A stretch of DNA of 64,000 nt, taken from the NCBI GenBank assembly GCA_937995835.1, contig CALKIV010000080.1:1-64000 (forward strand), in the 5' to 3' direction. Under the pieces are notes generated by a model. It had not been told where the DNA came from. It worked only from the letters and a program-made list of their open reading frames with translations, and made no database searches. The DNA is from an uncultured Dysgonomonas sp. Lineage in GTDB: Bacteria > Bacteroidota > Bacteroidia > Bacteroidales > Dysgonomonadaceae. Made by a program: the position numbers and the translations under genes. Within the stretch, counting starts at the first letter, position 1. Each line of letters starts with the position of its first letter. This document shows positions 34,551 to 41,452 of the stretch, piece after piece.

Positions 34551-36395
34551 TTACTTGAGTTCCTTCAACCACTTATACTGTTTTTCTAGTCCTGCTTTAT
34601 GCTTGATAGAATCGGCAACCATAGGTCCGTTATTCTCCCAAGTGTTACCTGGACCATTGGCATTCTTTAAGAATTTCTCCGCTGGTGTCCAGTTATTTTT
34701 AACTTCTATAAAAGAGCTTCCTTCATCAGTATATAAGTAGAACCAATGCTCAGGATCGTGAACATATGATGGGCTATAAATTTCCTCAACTACATTTTCT
34801 GTAATTGCTGATTTTGATTGCACTGACAGTGTATAAATACCTGCTACATCATACATATGCTTTGCATAGTGATGAATATAGTTAGCATGAATAATATTGT
34901 TGCGCATGCAATTTACAGTTTTTGTCCAGCCCCAACCTACACTAATGCCCGAATATGCTATTTCACTGATTTCATTATGACTGATGTTTATATCTTTCAC
35001 GAAGCCTGCAGCAATACCAAGACAACCCCAATCTTCATTGGTTACATCTGTTATATAGTTGTTTTGTATAGAAATATGAGAACAAATTTCACGTTGATCA
35101 ATCGGATCATACGGCAAGTGAGTTTCCATACCAACTTCAGAAAAACGACCAATTTGAAGTCCATTACCTGCAATGTCTCTAAACAGAGATCCTTTTATTT
35201 CTGAATGCTGAACCATATCAGCAAAATCAACACCAGCAGAGCCTAAATGCTCAAATCGGCACTCATCAACAGAAATATGTTTAGCCGCCTGTACCATCAT
35301 CGCTGCCGACGGACGTCCAATCCAACCTTGATTTTCTATTCCACGGTTAAAGTTCCCCGGTACTCCCGGAGGTCTTAGTTTATAAGCATCAAGCAAATAC
35401 ATACCTGCCTGCAATGGCACATGCCCCATCAATGATGGACGTGTCCAAGTGGTGTAATTGAAGTTTATATTTTTGAATTGAATATGCTCTACGGGACGAT
35501 CTATCGTACCAACAATATCCACCAACGTTTCTAAAGTTGGGATAACAGCCTCGGCTCTAGTCATATTTTCACCCGGACGAGGCATATAATAGATCTTGTT
35601 TGTTTTAGTATCATGATACCACTCACCCGGTTCATCTAATAATTCTAACGCATTAGTGAAGTAGAAAGCAGAATTCAAACCTTCTTTTATCATCGGTTGT
35701 GGCCATGGATGTTCAAACTGGATACGAGATTCCGGATTGTGAAACTTTACCCCTGCCGAATCACCTTGCACGGTAATTGACTTTACTCGTAGGTTGGCTA
35801 TCGCCCACATTTGATGAATAACAAGCTCTAGATTTTCAGCCTTTGTCAGCCCTTTAACAGCCGAAGCAGGAATCCAAAGTACCTCGTTAACTTTATCGTT
35901 ACTGCGGATTCTATCCATTTTTTCGAAGTCGGAAACATTGCGTGCTCTTGTAGTCTTTTCTCCATTGACCCACAACTGACGGATTATCAACCTATTTCCA
36001 TTAAAATCAGGCACATCGGCTACCCAATACTTACCTTGCTTCTTCCAGCCTTCTAGTTTCAAACCACTGCTCAGTGTCACTGATTCTCCTTTGATAGATT
36101 CAATGATTGTTGGGCTAGTTTCTGTCCCAGAATCTTCAGGACGAATAAAAACAGGCTCATACAGATTGTATGTTCCACCTTTCATCAGGATGCGAATTGG
36201 CTCATCTTTTGCCACTTTCAGCAATCGACGATATTCACGAGCCTCACGTATTGCCCCATGCAGAGAAGCTTTAGGTTCAGCTTGTGTTCCCGCATTGCGA
36301 TCATTTCCGTTTGGGGATACATAAATCTCCACCGAATAGACAGACAAGGAGATCAAAAACAGAACCACACTACTAATTAATTTACTTACCTTCAT
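34551..36395 (-). CDS. GH141-type right-handed beta-helix glycosidase
   Basis: This 614-residue secreted protein (signal peptide to about residue 21) has repeated short beta-strands of a right-handed parallel beta-helix, clear at about residues 270-560 (ISVDECRFEHLG, SEIKGSLFRDIAGNGLQIG, HISIQNNYITDV, INISHNEISEIAYSGISVG). The N-terminal start (IYVSPNGNDRNAGT, then ASLHGAIREAREYRR) and an inserted domain at about 100-270 (GLKLEGWKKQGKYWVADVP, QLWVNGEKTTRARN) are typical of GH141. That family includes an RG-II alpha-L-fucosidase and a clostridial xylanase. In this locus alpha-L-fucosidase activity on side chain A is the likely role. It is the last gene of the upstream unit, 7 bp after the corrinoid reactivase gene, so it is co-transcribed with the methyl-transfer module. 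Confidence 0.82.
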   Translation of the reverse strand: MKVSKLISSVVLFLISLSVYSVEIYVSPNGNDRNAGTQAEPKASLHGAIREAREYRRLLKVAKDEPIRILMKGGTYNLYEPVFIRPEDSGTETSPTIIESIKGESVTLSSGLKLEGWKKQGKYWVADVPDFNGNRLIIRQLWVNGEKTTRARNVSDFEKMDRIRSNDKVNEVLWIPASAVKGLTKAENLELVIHQMWAIANLRVKSITVQGDSAGVKFHNPESRIQFEHPWPQPMIKEGLNSAFYFTNALELLDEPGEWYHDTKTNKIYYMPRPGENMTRAEAVIPTLETLVDIVGTIDRPVEHIQFKNINFNYTTWTRPSLMGHVPLQAGMYLLDAYKLRPPGVPGNFNRGIENQGWIGRPSAAMMVQAAKHISVDECRFEHLGSAGVDFADMVQHSEIKGSLFRDIAGNGLQIGRFSEVGMETHLPYDPIDQREICSHISIQNNYITDVTNEDWGCLGIAAGFVKDINISHNEISEIAYSGISVGWGWTKTVNCMRNNIIHANYIHHYAKHMYDVAGIYTLSVQSKSAITENVVEEIYSPSYVHDPEHWFYLYTDEGSSFIEVKNNWTPAEKFLKNANGPGNTWENNGPMVADSIKHKAGLEKQYKWLKELK

Positions 36396-36402
36396 TTATA
36401 GA

Positions 36403-37110
36403 TTACTTATTTAATATTTTTCGATAAATACACGTTTTGTTATTACAAACTTCACATCCATAATTTCTTTTCTTCACCTGCATACCAATGCCAATAAGAC
36501 CACTAACCGATTTTATAGGAGTCATCAGAGATGAAGCGCTTAAGGTCACTCCTATTTCGTTTTTGCCTATCAGAGGAAATAAGTTTTGCTGATCAGCCAA
36601 TGCCCAATTACAATACCCCGGACTATAGCGATTAGAAATTTTCATCTCATAGACTGACATGGCTAGCGACAATTTCTCTTGAATTTTGTCCATTGCATTC
36701 TCTACCGTCAACGACCCGATGGCATCTGCAATATATGCTTCCAGATAGTCACCCTGAGTATTATATTTTGTAGATAATGTTGTAAAAATGTTTCCTGCTG
36801 TGCATACAAAGAGAGCAGCATAAGACGAGCCTCGCAAATATGCTGCTATTTGTACTCCTATTTCCAAGATATCACGACCGAAACTTATTTTCCCTTCTTT
36901 GATTTCCAAATTTGCTATCTCTTGGATTGAATATCCCCCTCTAATATTGTCTGCTTTAGCTGATAAAAAGTCTAATAATTCGTCAACAATAAAGTGAGCA
37001 GGGTGCGATTCATCCAAACTTTCTGTCTGAATAAATTCTGCTATCTCTGCCCTTGTGGGAGCTACCTCATCGAAAGAGTAAGTAAAAGATTGAAAATCGG
37101 GACTTATCAT
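36403..37110 (-). CDS. MetH-activation-like corrinoid reactivase
   Basis: This 235-residue cytoplasmic protein resembles the reactivation domain of cobalamin-dependent methionine synthase, here as a free-standing protein. The SAM-binding signature R-x-x-x-G-Y is RYSPGY at residues 161-166, followed by the family-like SLMTPIKSVSG at about 194-204. The C-terminus adds C-x2-C-x4-C (Cys219, Cys222, Cys227), a possible iron-sulfur or zinc site not found in MetH and seen in activators of some corrinoid methyltransferase systems. The expected job is reductive methylation of inactive cob(II)alamin on the corrinoid protein using SAM. Its start overlaps the MT2 stop in ATGA, so the two are translationally coupled. 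The electron donor is unknown. It is the last of the six signal-less genes. Confidence 0.85.
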   Translation of the reverse strand: MISPDFQSFTYSFDEVAPTRAEIAEFIQTESLDESHPAHFIVDELLDFLSAKADNIRGGYSIQEIANLEIKEGKISFGRDILEIGVQIAAYLRGSSYAALFVCTAGNIFTTLSTKYNTQGDYLEAYIADAIGSLTVENAMDKIQEKLSLAMSVYEMKISNRYSPGYCNWALADQQNLFPLIGKNEIGVTLSASSLMTPIKSVSGLIGIGMQVKKRNYGCEVCNNKTCIYRKILNK

Positions 37111-38099
37111 CTATTATTATATTTTTTGATTGCGTCAAAAAACGCCTCTAAGTTTTCACTTGGCACATGCGGAGGTAGATCACAACCTGTGGAAATAACA
37201 AAATTCTTATATTCTTTAGTTTTCTCCAAGAGTTCTGTTGTTTTTAATGCAGTTTGTTCCGGGCTCATTTGTTTAAAAATAGATACAGGATCTAGATTTC
37301 CCATAACTACAATATCTTCAGGGCAATCTTTCAGTGCCTCTACCATATCTGCTTTATTCCCAAAATGCAAAGCTTTAGCTCCACTTGCTACCATGGCTTC
37401 CGTACACTGTCCTGAATTTCCACAATTATGCAAAACGATTGTAAAGTTATCATCTTGCACAGCATCAACAATTTGCTTTACATATTTAGTGGAAAACTCC
37501 ATACAATCGTCGTTAGACAACAGCCCTGCTGCAGGCTCTGCTAGTACTACGCCTGTTGTGCCCGTAGCTTTCAGACTTTGACAATAGTTGATCAGAAACT
37601 CGGTACACTTTGACAATAATAAATTGATCGTATCAGGGTCAATATAGATGCCAACCATTATTTCTGACATATCATATAAGCGACCGGCCAATGAATAGGG
37701 TCCAATGCAACCTGAAAGAATAGGCTTGTCCTTAATATTTTCTGCTGCTAAACGATTCGCTTTTAGATATTCAGGAATACGCCCAGCCTCCATAGAGGGA
37801 ATAGCCAAAGCTTTTACCGATTCTTCATCAGATACCAATCGACCTGTCACTGTTGGCACTTCATTTTCAGGTAGCTTCACAGCAGCTCCAAAAGCTTCTG
37901 CTTCCACAGTTAGATCCATCATTGCTGTGCAAGCTGCTATATCAAAATTCTCGGCTTGATATTTTATTGCTTCATAATGCATTTGGCCGTTCGTAACAGC
38001 TTCCTTTACGGTTTTGCCGATTGCCTCGATCCCCGGATGCGTCATCACAGGGATAGCTAGTCTAGCTTTACTGTTTAATATTTGATCTGTCCACTTCAT
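37107..38099 (-). CDS. MtaA-like zinc corrinoid methyltransferase (MT2)
   Basis: This 330-residue cytoplasmic UroD-fold methyltransferase of the MtaA/MtbA/CmuA group carries the zinc motif His-x-Cys-x79-Cys: His224, Cys226 (LHNCGNS) and Cys306 (STGCDLP). In MtaA this zinc activates the thiol of coenzyme M to accept a methyl group from methylcobamide. Bacteroidota do not use coenzyme M, so another thiol, most simply homocysteine, is expected as the acceptor, though tetrahydrofolate cannot be excluded. It begins 5 bp after the corrinoid protein gene and its stop overlaps the reactivase start by 4 bp. No signal peptide is present. Alternatively it could be the substrate-side enzyme, but the close match to MtaA zinc spacing and its coupling to the corrinoid gene favour MT2. 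Confidence 0.88.
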   Translation of the reverse strand: MKWTDQILNSKARLAIPVMTHPGIEAIGKTVKEAVTNGQMHYEAIKYQAENFDIAACTAMMDLTVEAEAFGAAVKLPENEVPTVTGRLVSDEESVKALAIPSMEAGRIPEYLKANRLAAENIKDKPILSGCIGPYSLAGRLYDMSEIMVGIYIDPDTINLLLSKCTEFLINYCQSLKATGTTGVVLAEPAAGLLSNDDCMEFSTKYVKQIVDAVQDDNFTIVLHNCGNSGQCTEAMVASGAKALHFGNKADMVEALKDCPEDIVVMGNLDPVSIFKQMSPEQTALKTTELLEKTKEYKNFVISTGCDLPPHVPSENLEAFFDAIKKYNNR

Positions 38100-38104
38100 A
38101 TTTA

Positions 38105-38773
38105 TTATGCTACTACGGTTTCTAACCAGTTTATACTTTCTTGAGGGTCTTTTCCATAGCCATCTGCACCAATTGATGTTGCAAATTCTTGAGAAAGAGG
38201 TGCTCCTCCTACCAAGACCTTAGTCTCTGGCGACATTTCTTTTATAGCTTTGATAATTGGTTCCATATTGCTCATTGTGGTGGTCAACAGGGCAGACAAT
38301 CCAACCACAGCGCTGGGATGCTGTTGCAAAGTTTCTACAAACTTCTCGGTTTTTACATCTATGCCCAAGTCTATGACTTCCCAACCTGCACCTTCGACCA
38401 TCATGCCTACTAGGTTCTTGCCAATATCGTGCAAGTCGCCAAACACTGTGCCTAAGATAAATGTGCCTTTTCTCTTTACTTCTCCAGAACTAAAAAAAGG
38501 TTTTAGATGCTCCATAGAAGCATTCATTGCCTTGGCTGACAATAGCATCTGAGGCACAAAGATCTTTCCATCTGTAAACTTTTGCCCTACTTGGTTCATA
38601 GCAGGAATAAGAGCTTCATTCATTATATCGTTTGGCGTAACACCGGCTTCGAGAGCTTCTTTTGTATATTCATCAGCACCCGGTTGTCCCTTCATTTGAG
38701 GAGGATAGTTCGCTGCTTGATTGATTTTGCCAAACTCTACACATTCAAAAAGTTTTTCTAACGTTGTGTTCAT
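38105..38773 (-). CDS. Corrinoid (cobalamin-binding) methyl-carrier protein
   Basis: This 222-residue cytoplasmic protein has the two-domain structure of methanol/methylamine-type corrinoid proteins. An N-terminal four-helix cap spans about 1-95 (PGADEYTKEALEAGV, FVPQMLLSAKAMN) and a Rossmann-like B12-binding domain spans about 100-222. The base-off/His-on signature D-x-H-x-x-G is DLHDIG at 113-118 with His115 as the lower cobalt ligand. The partner loops SALLTTTM (159-166) and GGAPL (189-193) are intact. It shuttles a methyl group between a substrate-side methyltransferase and MT2. It lies between the symporter gene (20 bp upstream) and MT2 (5 bp downstream). The family is very clear. The methylated substrate is inferred from the surrounding locus. 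Confidence 0.95.
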   Translation of the reverse strand: MNTTLEKLFECVEFGKINQAANYPPQMKGQPGADEYTKEALEAGVTPNDIMNEALIPAMNQVGQKFTDGKIFVPQMLLSAKAMNASMEHLKPFFSSGEVKRKGTFILGTVFGDLHDIGKNLVGMMVEGAGWEVIDLGIDVKTEKFVETLQQHPSAVVGLSALLTTTMSNMEPIIKAIKEMSPETKVLVGGAPLSQEFATSIGADGYGKDPQESINWLETVVA

Positions 38774-38793
38774 AATGTATATTATATTCTGGT

Positions 38794-40353
38794 TTAATTA
38801 TTATTAAAGAAAATATATAGCCCGACCATAACCACACCTAATGAGCCCCAAGCTAATTTGGCCACTTTTGTCACTTTAATTGGTGTATATGAAAGGGTTG
38901 TTGCTGATTCAGTTTTATCTTGTAATGAATATAGGAAGATAAAAACAGCAAGGATCACAAAAATAAAGAAAGACAAGTACAAGAAGTGTAAATGTGGAAA
39001 TATCACCTTACAATAATAAAGAATTCCTGTACCAATACTAAATATCGTTCCATAAGTCAACACTAAATTAATTGCTTTTGTGGAGGTCTTCTTCCAAAAA
39101 ACAGCAGATAGGAAAGCCACTGACATTGGAGGGGCAATGAATCCTAGAACTGATTGGAAAATATTGAAGAAGCTAAGATCTTGTATAAAGGTGATCGCTA
39201 TGGTGATAAAAATTGACAAGACGGCTCCAACTAGAACAACCCAACGTCCTATACGTTTAATCTCCTTATTACAGCAGTCGGGCTTGAAATTTTTAACATA
39301 AATATCCATTGTAAAAACTGCACTCAAAGAGTTGAGAGCTGCCGCAATTGTACCAATAAGAGCTGCCATCATCACAATAATGACTAGGCTCAAAAGCCCC
39401 GGAGGAAAAACTTCGACCACTAACTGTAAATATGCATCCTTAGAGTCGCTTAGCCCCGGCAAAAGCAAGAAACACAATATTCCGGGTAAGATAAATAACG
39501 GAATATCAATCACTTTTAGCCATGCACAAAAGTTTGCTCCTTTTTGTCCTTGTTTCAAATCTTTGGCACCAATAACAGCCTGTACCATAGACTGGTCTGT
39601 ACACCAAAACCATACTCCCATGATAGGATAACCAATCAGAATGGCTAGCCAAGGAAAGTTCGGATCGCTCAAGGGTTGAAATAGATTCCAATAGGAAGAG
39701 GGAGTATTACTCACAATTTGCTCTATGCCCCCTACTTTATTGATAGCCACAATTACAAGAAGGGCTGAAACCCCAATAAGAAGTAGCATTTGAAAGACAT
39801 TGGTATAAGCAATGGCTTTCAAGCCTCCTGCCATGGTAAATGCTGCTGAAACCAATACCAAGATTATGACACACCAGTAAAGGGAGATGTCTAAAATTTG
39901 AGCCATAAAGATGCCTCCTGAAAAGAGCGTCAAGCCCAACCAAGAGATTAGAATGGTGACTAACGTATACCATGCGATATACTTTCGTGTTTCTTCTCCA
40001 AACCTTTTCCCCATATATTCTGGCAAGGTCATCACTTTTGCTCCCAAGTATCGAGGAGCAAAAACAAAGGTCAACAAACAAATAAAAGGAAAAGCATACC
40101 ACGAAAAATTACCGGCCACGATACCTCCTTCGTATCCACTACTGGCATTGGCAATCAACATAGAGGGACCAACATTGGTTCCCCACATGGTGATACCAAT
40201 GGCAAACCAACCTAATGTCTTATTAGCAGCAAAGAGATTGTCTGATTTGTGCTTCTTAGCAAAGCTAGACCAGAGGACGATGCCTACAAGGATCACCAAA
40301 TAAACGACAATGATAACGATGTCTAAGGTGGTAAATTCTATTGCACTTTTCAT
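38794..40353 (-). CDS. SSS-family sodium:solute symporter, probable sugar importer
   Basis: This 519-residue inner-membrane protein with about thirteen to fourteen hydrophobic segments belongs to the SSS (SGLT-like) family. Visible features are the N-terminal LVILVGIVLWSSFAKKH, the TMWGTNVGPSMLIANASSGY motif in the discontinuous first core helix, MTLPEYMGKRFG, TMAGGLKAIAYTNVFQ and WFWCTDQSMVQ, all typical of sugar-type SSS proteins. The start codon overlaps the stop of the UroD-like methyltransferase gene by 4 bp (ATGA). It is the only inner-membrane transporter in the 45-kb block and lies amid the cytoplasmic module, so it most likely brings in the substrate that GH31 and the methyltransferase act on, for example an O-methylated mono- or disaccharide. 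Substrate is inference. Confidence 0.88.
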   Translation of the reverse strand: MKSAIEFTTLDIVIIVVYLVILVGIVLWSSFAKKHKSDNLFAANKTLGWFAIGITMWGTNVGPSMLIANASSGYEGGIVAGNFSWYAFPFICLLTFVFAPRYLGAKVMTLPEYMGKRFGEETRKYIAWYTLVTILISWLGLTLFSGGIFMAQILDISLYWCVIILVLVSAAFTMAGGLKAIAYTNVFQMLLLIGVSALLVIVAINKVGGIEQIVSNTPSSYWNLFQPLSDPNFPWLAILIGYPIMGVWFWCTDQSMVQAVIGAKDLKQGQKGANFCAWLKVIDIPLFILPGILCFLLLPGLSDSKDAYLQLVVEVFPPGLLSLVIIVMMAALIGTIAAALNSLSAVFTMDIYVKNFKPDCCNKEIKRIGRWVVLVGAVLSIFITIAITFIQDLSFFNIFQSVLGFIAPPMSVAFLSAVFWKKTSTKAINLVLTYGTIFSIGTGILYYCKVIFPHLHFLYLSFFIFVILAVFIFLYSLQDKTESATTLSYTPIKVTKVAKLAWGSLGVVMVGLYIFFNNN

Positions 40354-41414
40354 CTGTATGACTCGATTATTTTCAACGCCTCATCTATCTCGCTCTCTGA
40401 TTTGAAATCCATTTGAATATTCAATCCTTGATTGCCCACATTATCCAGAAGAGGTTTGAGTTCATCTAAAGTCACCCAGTTTGCCATTACAGATTTTCCA
40501 CCTGCCAATATTTTTTTATATAAATCGTACCAACATGGATCTCCTCCTTGAGGTTGTCCATAACCCGGTGTCCATTGTATTGCGTTCAGATTTTCCAGTT
40601 CGAGCAAAGCATCGGCATGACGCATAGCATCTACACCATCAAGATGATAAAGAGAATAATCTAGCCAGTCACATTGTTCTTTCAAAAATGGAATAGCAAA
40701 TGTGCGAAAATCGTCTTCCGAAATCATTATCGATATATCACATTGCAGTTTAGAGACTTTTCCCGGTCCCCAAATAGAGAAATAGCAAAAGGCCATTTCT
40801 CCTTCTTCGTTAATAATATCGTAAATCTGATCAAACACTTTAAAGTAAGCTTCATTAACAGCTTTCATCTGTGCCATGGTGCTATCAGGATCGACCATAA
40901 TATCCATTAAAGCATTATCAGATCCTTTTAAGCTGGCAAGTACATCTAAACCCTCAACCAGATCCGGACAACCTATCAGATAGTTTCCTTGCGCCTTTTC
41001 CTTACATTTACGAAGTAAATCTAAATGCAACTGCCACCATTTATTGTTTTCATCAAACAGCACTTCTCCCGAAAAATTTTCTATTTCTCGGATCCAGATC
41101 GTATCGGGACGTCCCTCCAACTCTGCTCCCAAAATTGCACCTAACGAACCGGGTCCAAGTTGAGTATTTGCCACTGGCAGAATATCCGCTTTGTAGGAAT
41201 AGCGAGACATTTGATAGTTTAAGTAATCGGAGCGCCACTCTGGATCGAACCAAAACTGGTCATAATCTTTTGCCGGGGCAGGTTCATGTATCTCTGCATG
41301 TGGTGTTCCATCTTGATATAGATGCTCCCACATGGTGAGAACAATTCCTTTTTGATTCCACCAATCCATATAGCGCTTCTTTGATTCTTCAAAGTTTGAC
41401 TTCCAAGTTTTCAT
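40350..41414 (-). CDS. UroD-fold methyltransferase, candidate substrate-side MT1
   Basis: This 354-residue cytoplasmic protein of the uroporphyrinogen decarboxylase/cobalamin methyltransferase superfamily is often labelled 'trimethylamine corrinoid protein 2' or UroD-like in databases. It is not a heme-pathway HemE: the N-terminal Arg-rich substrate loop of HemE is absent. Potential metal ligands are His257 (SLYHLDG) and Cys294 (GGDPCWY), but the classical H-x-C motif is missing. The IQWTPGYGQPQGGDP segment (about 279-293) is conserved-looking. Its place between the cytoplasmic GH31 and the symporter, and just upstream of a corrinoid protein and an MtaA-like MT2, makes it the best candidate for the enzyme that takes a methyl group from the substrate to the corrinoid. 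The substrate is not visible from the sequence. Confidence 0.82.
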   Translation of the reverse strand: MKTWKSNFEESKKRYMDWWNQKGIVLTMWEHLYQDGTPHAEIHEPAPAKDYDQFWFDPEWRSDYLNYQMSRYSYKADILPVANTQLGPGSLGAILGAELEGRPDTIWIREIENFSGEVLFDENNKWWQLHLDLLRKCKEKAQGNYLIGCPDLVEGLDVLASLKGSDNALMDIMVDPDSTMAQMKAVNEAYFKVFDQIYDIINEEGEMAFCYFSIWGPGKVSKLQCDISIMISEDDFRTFAIPFLKEQCDWLDYSLYHLDGVDAMRHADALLELENLNAIQWTPGYGQPQGGDPCWYDLYKKILAGGKSVMANWVTLDELKPLLDNVGNQGLNIQMDFKSESEIDEALKIIESYR

Positions 41415-41452
41415 GTTTGTTTATTGGTATTAGGTTTATAGATATAGGTTAG

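Noticed and set aside
37107..41414. Methanol:corrinoid methyltransferase system fed by pectin methyl-esterase
   Set aside because: No MtaB-type methanol enzyme is present, and the module is tied to GH31 and a sugar symporter. Kept only as an alternative substrate hypothesis.
40350..41414. Heme-pathway uroporphyrinogen decarboxylase (HemE)
   Set aside because: HemE substrate-binding motifs are missing, and the gene is embedded in a corrinoid methyltransferase operon.
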